Origin: Styela clava | Taxonomy: Eukaryota; Chordata; Ascidiacea; Stolidobranchia; Styelidae | NCBI RefSeq assembly: GCF_964204865.1 | Contig: NC_135254.1 | Coordinates: forward strand, 1,741,001 to 1,805,000 | DNA length: 64,000 nucleotides | Reading direction: 5' to 3' | In this document: positions 50,176-62,237 of the stretch, piece after piece | How positions within the stretch are numbered: position 1 is the stretch's first letter | Layout of the letters: each line of letters starts with the position of its first letter | The notes under the pieces: model-generated | Databases searched by the model: none | What the model was told of the DNA's origin: nothing | The model's input: the letters and a program-made list of their open reading frames with translations, nothing else | Translations under genes and position numbers: made by a program

Positions 50176-50819
50176 GTCAAGCCATGGGTTAAAAACGGGG
50201 TGGATTATATGCGTAATAAGAGGCTGTGCATTGAACTGAAGGCGATTGCTTTCTCAATAAATTATCTGAAGATGGAAGCAAGGTCGTCGAATTCTGATTG
50301 CGGTTAAAGGTCAATGATAAGGATTTTCAGTCGAACTTCACAAAACGAGGGATTCGGTTTTTCGAATTGAAGTTTCGAATTACAAAACGTTGGAATAAAA
50401 TCATACTTCTCGATTTGAATTTATATTACTTTAAGATTTCTTTGCATCCGCCAGTTTATTGTGCTGTTTCACACGAAGGATAGGATTTACATATTTATCC
50501 CGGGAAGAGGAAATCCGATGAGACGGGTTAACAATATGGCGAATCACGGCCTCTCGCCCGGTTACCATTCCATGTCGCGTATGGGATTAGCTAGCCAGGT
50601 ATTCGTTTCAGATACATGGACTTGAACAGAAATCGGCAAATCATTTAAAATCAGAGCTTTTCATTTGAATATTCTACCCAGCGAATCTTAAAGCCAATAG
50701 GCGATTTGAGTGCATGTGTGTGTTTCCATCCACAATCTGCAAAATTCAACAATTGTTGGCGCCAGGGAGACTCATGGTTTCCGATTGCAAAACGATGTTT
50801 CGATTGTTCGTTTTTTAAC
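50176..50819. other. Spacer before cassette 11
   Basis: 50260-50640 is the third copy of the block at 10410-10780 and 31210-31640. 50690-50750 is related to 3390-3450. No gene recognised. Confidence 0.45.
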
Positions 50820-51180
50820 GATTATCGAAGATGTTCAATGAATGCTATTTTATAAACAGTATGTAGATATACCACAATGTATTGGCGTGCAAGAGAACAT
50901 ACTAAACGCCCGGAGTAATAGGGTGCAACAAAAATATTTTGTTCCTCAGTTTGTTTGATATATACCACAGGAAGTGACCTCAAACAAAACTTAACACGCG
51001 AATATGAACTGCTTTAAACTGCAGAAATATAAGAAGCGAATAAAGTTTGGATGCTGCGTCATGCGGATGATTTAAGTTTCATTTTGTAGATACAGCACGG
51101 ATACCATGACTGTCTGATCACTTGCTACGGCCAGTCGCATATAGCGTACTCGTTGATTCTATAAGCGCCTGCCGACCATA
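50820..51180 (+). repeat. Upstream cassette copy 11
   Basis: Variant CAGGAAGTGACCTCA (50968-50982), as in copies 3 and 7. Confidence 0.6.
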
Positions 51181-51699
51181 CAATTCAACGGAGCGTGACG
51201 ACTGCCGCCAGAACCCCATTTTACCTTGCTTTGAGGGGACGCTGCGATGTTGCTGTGCATTTGAATGTGGTTTGACGGTAGATGATCTGGAGGATCGTTT
51301 TTTTGTTAAATCCAAATACTGTGCTAAAGTAGGTTTACCGTAATATGTCAATGTTTGAGTTTAAAGGTACACTGTAGGTTAGTTTGACACGATGTTCGGT
51401 CCTTTGATAGTACTGCAGTACGGGTGCACCACTACGGTACTGGTACTCAACCCAATTTGCAAACAGACCGTGGTAATAACCTGCAACATAATTTGTTAAC
51501 TTTTAGAAGCAATTGGCAGGCTATACACCCCTGCCTTTGTCTGCGTACTATGGGTCAAGTAGACGAACACGATATTTCAAAGCTGGTACGAGTAGCAACA
51601 ACTCGAATTCAGAAATAGTGCGGTATGGCGAGCGTCCCCTCGATTATCAGTGAAAACTTTGGTTATCGATTGCAAAACGATGTTTCGATTGTTCGTTTT
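51181..51699. other. Spacer between cassettes 11 and 12
   Basis: Shortened version of the 11480-11960 spacer. No poly-G tract is present here. No gene recognised. Confidence 0.45.
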
Positions 51700-52100
51700 C
51701 TAACGATTATCGAAGATGTTCAATGAATGCTATTTTGTAAACAGTATGTAGATATACCACAATGTATTGTCGTGCAAGAGAACATACCAAACGCACAAGG
51801 TAATTGGGTGCAACAAAAATATTCTGTTCTTCAGTTTGTTTGAAATATACCACAGGAAGTGACCCTCAAACAAAACTCAACACGCGAGTATAAACTTCTT
51901 TCAACTGCATAAATATAATAAGTGAGTGCAGTTTGGATGCTGCGTCATGCGGGTGTTTTTATGTTTCCTTTTTTACTTACAGCACGGATAACATCACTGT
52001 CTGTTCACTTGCTACTGCCAGTCGCATATAGCAGACTCGTTGATTCTGTAAGCGCCCGCCGACCTGTTTTCAGTGATTGGTTTGGAATCTGGGTGAACTT
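51700..52100 (+). repeat. Upstream cassette copy 12
   Basis: The site carries an extra C: CAGGAAGTGACCCTCA (51853-51868). It leads to the gene 7 5' flank. Confidence 0.6.
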
Positions 52101-52464
52101 GATGTCGTACAATAATGATTGATAGGTGTCGCATATCTGCTTTGCGTATGTATCGTGAACTATATCATGAATACCCCAAAAATATATAATTGTCGAAGAT
52201 TACGCCATGATGGTGTTTACAACTAATTTAGCTGTTATCTATCTATGTGTACGTAACTGTGTACCAGTGATTACTGTGTACCAGTGATAACTTAGAACAG
52301 GCACAGCTGGATGGGAACTTTTATTTACTTTTAATTTATCTGCATTATTTAATATATAATGTTTTTCATGAATGTTGCATATTTGTTTGGAATTTGTATA
52401 TTAAAAAGATCAGGAAAGTCGAAAAAGGTCAAAAAATACATCATCCTGAAACCAACGAAGAGCT

Positions 52465-52471
52465 TATAAAG
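52465..52471 (+). promoter_or_regulatory. TATA-like box of gene 7
   Basis: TATAAAG, one base different from the TATAAAA of genes 1, 3, 5 and 9. Confidence 0.4.
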
Positions 52472-52563
52472 TAAGCAACTTATAATACCTTCGGATATTT
52501 TTACAGATATTTAGTTTATAGCTAAGCATTTAGTTGCGTCATCAAAGCTTTCTGGTAGCAAAC

Positions 52564-54561
52564 ATGGACTTTGTCAAAACTATTTTGTTTATCTCTCTCA
52601 TCTGTGGATTGGTTGGGGAGCCCAAAGTGCCGGGTAAGAATTCTAAAATGTAAGAGTGTAGCAACGCCTATAATCTTGGAACAAGTTACCGTTGAATTGA
52701 TCCTAAAAATATCCCATTTTGACAGCTGGATTCTGCGTTTCCAAGATCGTGAATTGGAAACTCGTACAAGTTGGAGATTGCAAGGTGAAGTCAAGTTACT
52801 ATTATCATCAGGTGTTTTCACTGTTTGACTCTAAGCTGGGCTTTGGTTGACAGTCACTTTATGTATGGAGTTACTTTGTCTCCAAGCAATGCCTTAGGAA
52901 AGAGACCATTGGTACTGTTAGGGTTAATATTTTTGTAAGAACTCGATACTTTTTTGTTAAATTTCCAACCCAATTTTCAATCCGATTTCTGCATCTCACG
53001 CAACTAATATAATCTAAAACAACTTACGTATTATATTCTCTTTAGTAATCAACTGCTTTTTTTTATTTATTTCACAGAAAGACGATGGATCTGGTAAGTT
53101 CGCCCTACGTCATGATATATATTATGTTTGAAAATACCTTTGACACCGTAAAAGTATGACAGACTTTTGAGTCATAATTACGCTATAGTAAATGGTGCAA
53201 AAATATTCTCGGCGTGTAAGATAGTTAAAGTATACAGCGGTTACAAAGTTATTAGGGTCGTCGATGAAAAAAACTATGGACCTTAAATATGATGAAAACT
53301 GATTTAAAACGCCATACATCACACACAAATAAAATATGTCATTGTTTTGCAGATATCGTCAGATTGATCAAGAAGAGTCTTGATGAAAAGAAAAAAGCTG
53401 AAAGTAATTTATATTTGAATTTAAAGATTTATAATTTGACGATAAAATATGCCACACCGTCAAAGAATGAGTATTTAATTTTATGACCCTAGTCTGTTAC
53501 AACTTTGCCCACCAACCATGTATATTAACTTGATAGCTATTATGATGCCTGAAAAAGATTTGTTTGCTTTATTTATGTTCCGTCATATCAACTTTCCTCT
53601 CTCCAAAATTAGTAGATTACAGTATTTACAAAATTTCTATTTTGAAATGGAGCAATCCGACAAAATTTAAATCCCAGATCGTTAAAATATTCTAAAATTT
53701 TAATATAAAAGATTCAATGACAACAATAATGTTGCTTTCAGTTAAATGTGACGTCACATATGAGACAAAATGCTTCCGAGCAGTTGTGTATGGTACAAAC
53801 AATGTCACCTTCAACGATGGAATATCAATCTGCAAATCAATGAACGGAAAGCCCGCGAATATTTACGACCTCGCGCATTACCAGTCACTTCGCACTTACT
53901 TACGTTCACTGATTTCTGCTTCTTCGACACATATTGCCATCTGGACTGGGATGGAGTATAAGGTCAGTTATTAGATAACAATCTCAGCAGAGTTTGACTT
54001 ATTTTTGTAAACTTCATCGGGTCAAAGGTTGGCTCAAAGCTTGACTTTAATAAAATTACCTAACGATGAGCAGGTTAACGATGCGTCATGGTTTATTAAA
54101 GGATTGGAAAATTAGAATAACCCAACATTATTGTAATTTCAAATATAATGTGACGCCATGGACGAACCGTGCAGTTGATATTGTGGTATTTGCCGAATAT
54201 TTCAAAATTTGTGATATTTCCTGTAATTTCTGGCTCTCACTCATTTTCATGTAGTTCCTACACATAACTCATTACGGAAAACAAATATTTTTATTCTTAA
54301 TCTAATATGTCAGTTGCATTAACATATCAAGCAACAGATTTTAAAGCCTTCATTCAATTGTTACAGACAAATCAGCTTTTGCTGGCAAGTGGAGGACCAA
54401 CATCTATAGCAACTGAAGTGTGGTATCCTGGTTATCCGCAATCCAAGGCATCGTGGACAAATGTCGGTGTTGATGTTAATAAAGATCCAGAGTTTTCAAG
54501 TCAGGGAATGTTTAATGAAAAACCATTCTCGTCACGCCAAGGTATCATCTGTGAAATATAA
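52564..54561 (+). CDS. Secreted C-type lectin-like protein, gene 7 (type A)
   Basis: Exons 52564-52633, 52726-52784, 53078-53093, 53353-53403, 53742-53962, 54367-54561; 203 residues, all borders GT-AG. Intron 1 is about 75 bases shorter than in other A genes. The module GFCVS...GDCK has both cysteines. The neck is DIVRLIKKSLDEKKKAE. CTLD: KC...KC, NNVTF sequon, ICKSMNGKPAN (one Asn shorter than others), the loop SASSTHIAIWTG, YPGYPQSKAS, FNEKP and IICEI. Exons 5-6 match gene 1 almost exactly (two residue changes), but here the exon 3 and exon 4 donors are normal. AATAAA at 54726 and 54777. This is the working counterpart of the damaged gene 1. Confidence 0.88.
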
Positions 54562-56052
54562 AACCAGCTCAAACCCTTACAGAACTTCGTTGACGGACTG
54601 AATGATATAAACGACAAAGAATTCTCACGTTTTATTACTTACTTATATTATTCCTTTACTATTATTAACCGTATAACCCATGCCTTGAATTGGTCTCCTT
54701 GTTTATTGAAACTTTTTGCTCATAAAATAAAATTCATAGATTTCTCCAACTGATTTCTGTATATAACCGAACATGATAATAAATACTGAGTCGATCATTT
54801 GTGAGTTTGTTATTATTTTGTCAATTTATGAGAACCTATTAGAAAAGGAACCGTAAAATGGGATATTACTCATGCGTGAAAAAAGACCACGCCTACCATA
54901 GGGTTAGGGCAGATATATTAGGGAGAGAATCTCTGAATCAAAGTTGGTTCAGTAGTAGTTTGATAATTAAGTGCTTTGCTTTGCCCACATTAGGCAAATG
55001 AAATTCAACTGTGTTAGGAGACTCATAAATATGACTTGGCATAATTATTCTTTATAAGGTTCAAATGAAAAGTTACTCAGCAAAATTCTACAAAAGCTTG
55101 TAGAATATGACTCAGCATTATTTGAACAGCTAGAAAGCACACTTAGGCCTCTAGTTTCTGAATCAGCGATTCCTAACCGGGGCCCGCGACCACCCAAGGA
55201 GCCACAGAGCAGTTGGATAGGGATAACAATGCTAGGCGCAAAACGTTAATCGTGAAAATTCTACCAAAGCTTGTAAAATGTTACCCTATTTGAACTGCTA
55301 CATGGCACTTCTGGGTGTAAAAGTTCCTAAACTGCCAGTTGCAGGTCAAGACGTTTTACGAGTCATCCGAGTCAAGCGCTGAGTTAAATAAAAGACTGCC
55401 AGAGTATTTTAAGATGCAGTCGGTGTACACCCTCCACCTCGACAAAAATATCTAAAATAAATTAATACCTACGTTTTTTCTGTACTCTCGTAGTATGTGT
55501 ACAAGGTTAGGGTTAGGACAAAATTTTATTCCGATATTTCTTATTTCTTAAATTCTGTTACGAGTTCGGGGACCGTCTGTGTTAGCAAAGTCAATATACC
55601 CCCTGTCTATAAGTTTCAGTCCGTTAACAACTTGTATAATAGGATTTAATAATGTATAATAGGCAAACAAAATTAGTTACCTCCATATTGATACACATAC
55701 TTCTGGTGCGCTGTTTTTTTTTTTTTATGTTTTTTTATTTCAAATCATTACACTGATATTTAAAAATCTACATTACAAAAATATTTGGAAATTCTTTCAA
55801 TATACTGTTCTATGCTCAGCTTAAAATATCCTGGGGTGGGGACTGGAAACTTCAAGTTCTGACATAAACATATTGAGACAAACACATTAACCTTTGAGTC
55901 ATCCCGACCCCCTAGTCAAGTCTAACAAGTTGAAAATTTATTTACTGTCCGTCAGAAAACACAAGAACTTTTGTACTTCAGGTTATCCAGTAAATGACAC
56001 CAGGATTTCCAACGCTGCTAGACAGAACATGAACGTGACTGAACGTAATATT
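54562..56052. other. 3' flank of gene 7 and diverged spacer
   Basis: 3' UTR and standard flank to about 55250, including a hAT-like relic at 55165, then AT-rich sequence with little similarity to other spacers. No gene recognised. Confidence 0.45.
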
Positions 56053-56248
56053 GGGACTTGAATTTTTTTAAATTGCAAAGGGGATTTTTGGTACTCTACT
56101 ATATTGTTCTGACCATCACAAATTAATTAAATGAAGTAAAAATACCTAAACAATTAATGGTTAAAATCAACAAAATCCTAAATAAGATATATTCAGAACT
56201 GACTTAATAACAAAATTGAAATAGTAAATGGACTTTACGGACACCCTG
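56053..56248. mobile_element. Worn mariner-like MITE
   Basis: The right end ACTTTACGGACACCCTG is clear. The left end has lost TGTCCATGA. Flanks resemble those of 49051-49251, so this is a paralogous spacer rather than an independent insertion. Confidence 0.5.
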
Positions 56249-57759
56249 TATAGTGTACTTCACATCGTAAAAACCAGTTTTTTTTCTCAAAAATTTATGT
56301 CATGTTTTCGAAAATAGTAATGGCGGATTCCTGAACATTTCCATAATTACGTAATCTTCATCCAGTTGAAAAATATTGTTTTTTTTTTCATTTTTTTCTC
56401 CCTCCGCGAACAGGCAGCGACACCCAAGGTTTGTTATCTAATTAAATTTGTAGTTGAAGTTTATAAAACACTGTTATCTCTGGTGAGTATGGTTTTTGCA
56501 GTTGTACTACCAATATTATCTACTGACACAGAGGTTGAGATTGACCCCAGAGATAAGAGATGACCCCAGATAGCGATGTTAAACAAAAAAACGTCTCAAT
56601 GTATATGAATATTGAAAAAAAAAAACGAATAGCCAACATAATTTACTTGCATTTTTGTAGATACGTGTAATTGGGGTTTGCTCAAAAACTGATGTTCAAA
56701 ACGTGGCTCCAATTTGTTACATTGTATTTGCAATACCGCACTCTAAGTGATTATCTGTCAGTCTGGACCGTAGTTTAGCAGGAATAGAACAAGAATAGTT
56801 TGTTGGCAAAGAAGACAAATCGCTGAAGTTCGATTCTTTTCAATAAAGAAATAAGAACGCTGCCATTTATTCGAAAAACGCCTGTTTTCAGTGTCTAGTT
56901 TTCGTTTTTGTGACATCTTCAAGCTTCCTTAATATAGGGCTGATACGTGATACCTAAAAGACTGCCGTACGCAATCCTAATACCGATACGTAAGTTAAGA
57001 TACCGGTATAATTGAATTGTTACGATTTACACGTGCTTAAATTGTGATAATGACGTAACAATTGGCGGCATCTACGACATAAAAGGATGAACACATTTAA
57101 ATTGTTAAACGTGTTAGTATTTATTCACGGCTATAGTTTCACTAATGTTCGGCGGGCCATTTGAAATCGTCTCGCGGGCCGTAATTGGCCCGCGGGCCGC
57201 GGTTTGGGAACCCCTGGTATATATCATCAATATGCAAAATATTCGATTCCTGGAAATTCAACAATTCACCCACGACAATTAAGTAAATTCAGTCAGAATT
57301 GTCAAATTCTAGTAAAATCAAGTCATGTCGGTCATTAAAACTTGTCTCCGCGAAAGTTAGTTTAGTAAGAGATGACTCGTGTCTTACATTAATGGTAGTC
57401 ACTCGAATAGAGTCAGTCAGTGCATTCAGTGACGCATATAGAATATTACAGCAGATGCCATCGGCGCCGTTCAAATAATTGCGCAAGACCGAAACACATG
57501 AGTTGAAGGCGATTGCTTTTTCAATAACATATCTGAAGTCGGAAGCGAGGTTGTCGAGTTCTAGTTGCGGTTAAAGGATTTTGAGTCGAAATTCACAAAC
57601 GAGACAATTAACGTTTTTTAACTAGGTCAAATTACAGTTTCAAATTACGGTAGAGTTAAGATGAACATTGATGAAACTGTTTCTTCCGCTTTTATGATAT
57701 TCTGTTTTTTTTACCATTAGAGGCGCTCTAATCCATACGTTCACCGTTTTAACTGATTG
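56249..57759. other. Spacer with an orphan hAT end
   Basis: Near 57141-57216 a GC-rich hAT right end (GCGGGCCGCGGTTTGGGAAC then CCCTG) has no visible partner end. 57500-57650 is a decayed piece of the 10410-10780 block. No gene recognised. Confidence 0.4.
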
Positions 57760-57797
57760 TGACGTTATATATTTGAGTTGAGATTGGTGACGGAACT

Positions 57798-59158
57798 ATG
57801 TCTTTTTCTCAATCGTTGCGTAAAGGTTTACCTTCGAATATATCACCTCACAGGGATAAATTGAAATTGCATGATCTGCCAAGACCAAATAGTCTACATA
57901 TACAATTTAACAAGGATGGTATTTTTGTAGAGGAAATAAGAAATGAAGCAAAAAAGCTAGCATTACAATGTTTGGATAAATCGAATATCAAGAGCATCGC
58001 TGTAAGATCATATAGTTCAGTAGATGCAACATGCACCTCAAGACAAAACGCATTGAAACTTTCGAAATATTTTCATCTGAGTATAAATGGTATTTGTATA
58101 TTCCAGAAGTCGTAAAAGTTGAAATAGGATGGGTTCCAGGCCACATGACAAAAACGGATGTGTAACATCTGAATTAAGACTTTTAACTGATGATGATGGC
58201 ATTGCGAATGGGCTGATGGAAATTGACATACAAAACTAGAGAGCTATGCTCAATTATATGGACACGTAGCGCCACCCAATGGGAATAATTTTTAATGACG
58301 TCATACCGTCATGTAAAAAGGAATAGCCTTCTGGAGAAAAAATTCATCTTTAACCACTGAAAATTTCAAAGCAATTGGTCCAGTATTCGAAGAGAAAAGC
58401 GATTTCTCCAAACGTGTCAAAGAACAACAACATATTATTGAAACGATCGCTATGTCCACTACGTGTCCAATAAGGAGTTACTGAATCATCCGATCCCTAG
58501 CTACATATATGCTGATGGCTATTTGCTTACTGTTAAATATCGTGGCCAGAAGAAAATATGCAAAGAATGCGGCTCTTTTGAGCATTTCAAGATAGATTGT
58601 CCACAATGAGACCCAAACAAAAACAAATCCATCAGAAAACAAGTTTTAATTAAATCGACGTCTTTAATTAATGAAGTAAACTCATCAAACAAATCACCAC
58701 AAGATAAACAAGCCAATTTGCCTAAGCAAAATTATAGAGTAACTACTGCAACAGCTTCAAACCCAATACCGAAAACAATTCCTCGTTTACAGATGTCTAA
58801 CGCAGAACAGCAAATATCTCAATTTGAAGATCCTTTTCCGCAGTCATTAGCTGGGAAAGGGGGACATTCAAGCAGTCCTTATGATAAACCCGCTACTCAA
58901 CCAAAGTATGATGAATTAACCAGTGACGACGAACACGACAATCAACCAATAGATAAAATGGATTTATTGATATATGCCCTTGGAACACCAAGTATACATG
59001 ATAAGGACAAGGCTCAAGAAATCGAAATATCTGCATCGACTATATGTGAATATGAAAACGGTTGTTGGACATGTAGTAAATGCCTCAATTTTTATTTTCA
59101 GTGTAGATGCTTACAATTAAATAATTCCCCAGTAAAGGATCCTACGAAAAATGTCTAA
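57798..59158 (+). pseudogene. LINE ORF1 (nucleic-acid-binding, CCHC knuckle), broken
   Basis: It starts MSFSQSLRKGLPSNI at 57798. A frameshift near 58075 moves the reading to the frame giving YKWYLYIPEVVKVE and VPGHMTKTD. A MITE at 58236-58470 then interrupts it. Beyond it the frame resumes with PIPSYIYADGYLLTVKYRGQ and the knuckle CKECGSFEHFKIDC (C-X2-C-X4-H-X4-C). A TGA follows at about 58607, then a polar tail open to 59158 with a second Cys-rich cluster (CWTCSKC...CRC). The pattern of a GQ-rich strand before the knuckle is typical of L1/Tx1-type ORF1 proteins, which coat element RNA. Not functional. Confidence 0.7.
58236..58470. mobile_element. TGGACACGTAG MITE inside LINE ORF1
   Basis: Starts near AGAGAGCTATGCTCAATTA, ends CCACTACGTGTCCAA; same orientation as 45612-45841. 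The LINE frame runs up to its left side and continues after its right side. Confidence 0.78.
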
Positions 59159-59317
59159 ATAGCAAATGTTCGTGCTATATTACGAATTGCTCTTGTGGTA
59201 TCACAAAGGCATCAGATAAGGCACCATACTGTGACTGTGAACAATATTCAACCGGAAGTAACATTAACATAATACCCTAAAATGTCTGGATGCAAACTAA
59301 AAGTAAAAAACTAAAAA

Positions 59318-59671
59318 AAATTTGACGTTGTTTATTTACAAGAAACACATTGCACCGATAATGATATAGTACAATGGACGAGAGAATGGGGAGGAACAGA
59401 CGTTTTTTCCAATTCTTCTTCTTCGTCACGAGGGGTATGCATTCTATTCAAAATTAATATCTCATATCAAATTGAAAATTCACACAAATCAGATGATGGA
59501 AGATATGTTGCATTAGAAGTGAAGATTGGATCCGAGCGAATCGGTTTAATCAATATATATGCACCTAATGAAGATAATGTCGGCTTTTTCGAACAATTAA
59601 TGCTTGATGTACTAGAAACATTACAAACTAATCTCGTGATACCTGCTGGGGATTTAAATTTTGCCCACTGA
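59318..59671 (+). pseudogene. LINE ORF2 endonuclease fragment
   Basis: Reads KFDVVYLQETHC (the LQETH motif), later SRGVCILF, INIYAPNEDN (N-X-YAPN type motif) and GDLNFAH, where the usual GDFN box sits, then TGA. These are the first four signature boxes of apurinic-type LINE endonucleases. Reverse transcriptase is absent. Confidence 0.72.
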
Positions 59672-59690
59672 AAATTTCAATATTGGAAAT

Positions 59691-60239
59691 GACTAAAATA
59701 GTTGCTGCGAGAAAAAGGGCTTTAACAGATATAAAATGTGCAGACAGAGATCGCTCGACGTCTTGTATCACACAGACAGCTTAAGGACTAGCAAGAATAA
59801 ATTAAATGGGGGCACGACTGTGTAAATCTGTCAGTGTGATGTGAAAATGTTTAAGTGACAGATCTTCTGAGTAGCTCATAGTCGTCTGAATAGCATTGTA
59901 TGTTTGATATTTGTTGTTCGTTCAAGCTAGTTCGTTAGATAGGGCGCAATCCAAGAAGGGGCATCTAAATTTACGAGCCGCGGTATTCAAAATCAAAAAC
60001 CTTCGAGTAACTTTGGACTTGGGAATTTTTAAATGACTCACGAACCTATATCGTATCTACCGGTAGTTAAATATTATTTAATTTCACTGCTTTTATTTCC
60101 ACGAAATCCACCATGAAAATGCCAATTAATACAGCTAATTATAGCGTTAGTAAACCTGCAATAACCCTAAATATTTTTACAGATATTTACTTTATAGATA
60201 AGCATTTAGTTGCGTCATCAAAACTTTCTAGAGGCGAAC
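59691..60239. other. Divergent 5' flank of gene 8
   Basis: Unlike every other copy, no upstream cassette or TATA block is present. Similarity to other genes begins abruptly at AAATATTTTTACAGATATTT, about 70 bases before the ATG. Confidence 0.5.
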
Positions 60240-62237
60240 ATGGACTTTGTCAAAATTATTTTGTTCATCTCTCTCATCTGTGGCTTGTATGCAATGCAGA
60301 AACTACCGGGTAAGATATGTGTCAGATAAAATTACTAAATAATTTATCCGTCGTATGGTACCATGAATTGTAAAATATAAGAGCTTTTTAAATCACTTGC
60401 AAAATATATCACATTCAACGAGTGCAGTGACTCCTATAATTTTGGCACAAGATGTCGCTATATTGAACTAAAAAATACCACGTTTCATTTTGACAGCTGG
60501 AATCTGTCGTTCTCAGATCGTGAAGGGAAAACTCGTCCAAGTTGGAGATTGCAAGGTGAAATGAAGCCGCTATTTTTGTATTAGGTGTTTACGTACTTTG
60601 TCTTCAAGCAAGGCTTTAGGAAAGAGTCCATTGATACTCTTAGAACTGCTATTTTTAAAGTGACTCAAAGCTTTTTTTTTTTTTGAAATGCCTGAACAAT
60701 TTTTAATCCGACTTCTGAATGTCACCCGACTAAAATAACTTACCTATTATTATAACTTTACTAATCATCTGCATTTATTTTACAGAAAGACGATGGATCC
60801 GGTAAGTTTGAGTCGTAATTAGGCAATGGTGTAAAAATATTCTTGATGTGTAAGATAGTTAAAGTATACAATAGGTAAAAAGTTATTACGGTCGTCGAAG
60901 GACAAAAAATTGTGGACAATATAAAACGATGAAAACTGATTTGAAACGCCTTAACTTACACACAATTGAAATCAGACATTTATTTGCAGAAATCGCCAGA
61001 TTGATCCAGAAGGGCCTTGATGAAAAGAAAAAAGCTGAAAGTAATTTATATTTGTGATTTCTGATTTATATTTGACTATAATATATGACACACCCGCCAA
61101 AGCATTAGTATTTGATTCACTTAAATTTCAAGTATTAGAACCTGATTTGTCACTGGGTGATTAACACAACCCCTAGTCGGTTACGACTTCGCCCGCCAAC
61201 CATGTATCTAAACTTGATAGCTATTATAACATCTGAAACAGATTTGTTCTGTCGTTTTATTTAGTTTTCGTCTTATCAACTTAACCATCTCCAAAATTTT
61301 TAGATTACGGTATTTCCAAAATTTCTATGTTGAAAGAAAGTCTCATTGAATGAGCAAAGCGACAAAATCATAATCTCAGATTGATAAAATATTATGAAAT
61401 TTTAATAAAAAGATTCAATGACAACAATATTGTTGCTTTCAGTTAAATGTGACGTCACATATAAGTCAAAATGCTTCCGAATAGTTGTGTATGGTACACA
61501 GAATGTCACCTTCAATAACGCCGAACCAATCTGCAGATCAATGTACAAAGGAAAACTCGCGAACATTTACGACCTCGCGCATTACCAGTCACTTCGCACT
61601 TCCTTGCGTTCACTGATTCCTGCTGGCGAGGAATGGATTGAAATCTGGACTGGAATGGAGTATAAGGTCAGTTAATAGATCACAACCTCAGCAGAGTTTG
61701 ACTCATTTTTGTAAACTTCACCGGGTTCAAGGTTGGCTCCAAGCTTGTCTTTAATAAAATTACCAAATAATGAGCAGGTTAACGATGACTTATGATTTAT
61801 CAAGAGATTGGATTAGAAAAACTCAATATTATTGTAACTTCAAAAATACTGTGACGTCATAGACGAACAGTTTGAATGATATATATATTCGCCGAATATT
61901 TCAGATTTTGTGATATTTCCAGTAATTTTTGGTTTCCACTCATTTTCATGTAGTTTTCAACACATCACTTGCCATACTTCGTCTGTGATGACTACCTCTA
62001 TTATGAAATTCATCACTGAAAGCAAACAATTAATTATTACAGAACAATCAGCTTTTGCTGTCAAGTGGAGAACCAATTACTATAGCAACTGAAGTGTGGA
62101 TTCCTAATTACCCGAAAACCGATGCATCGTACACAAATGTTGGTGTTCAGGCTGTTAAAGATCCAGAGAATGTATCTCAGGGAATGTACAATTATTTCCC
62201 ATCCTGGTCACTCCACGGTGTCATCTGTGAAATATAA
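60240..62237 (+). CDS. Secreted C-type lectin-like protein, gene 8 (mosaic, B-like)
   Basis: Exons 60240-60309, 60497-60555, 60786-60801, 60990-61040, 61443-61666, 62043-62237; 204 residues, all GT-AG. The signal peptide is followed by YAMQKLPG. The module GICRSQIVKG...GDCK is the most divergent of the set. The neck is B-like (EIARLIQKGLDEKKKAE). Exon 5 resembles type A (FRIVVYG, YQSLRTSLRSL, PAGEEWIEIWTGM). Exon 6 combines GEPITIATEVW with IPNYPKTDAS and YNYFPSWSLHG, and adds a second sequon, NVS, in DPENVSQ. Cysteines: 68, 76, 96 and 202 in the CTLD, 27 and 42 in the module. It lacks the usual promoter region. AATAAA at 62457; the nearer one is mutated to AAAAAA. Confidence 0.85.

Larger units (their letters stand above)
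57760..59690 (+). mobile_element. LINE fragment with ORF1 and endonuclease but no reverse transcriptase
   Basis: Plus-strand element unrelated to the other two LINE fragments. It has an ORF1 with a CCHC knuckle, then an APE-type endonuclease start that stops at 59671. Sequence then becomes non-element. The preserved end is the 5' side, opposite to the usual 5' truncation. Confidence 0.72.

Noticed and set aside
49987-50307. Open frame of 106 codons
   Set aside because: Runs across the edge of a hAT MITE (50167) and has no recognisable domain.
57141-57216. Complete hAT element
   Set aside because: Only a right end is visible; no matching left end or target duplication found upstream.
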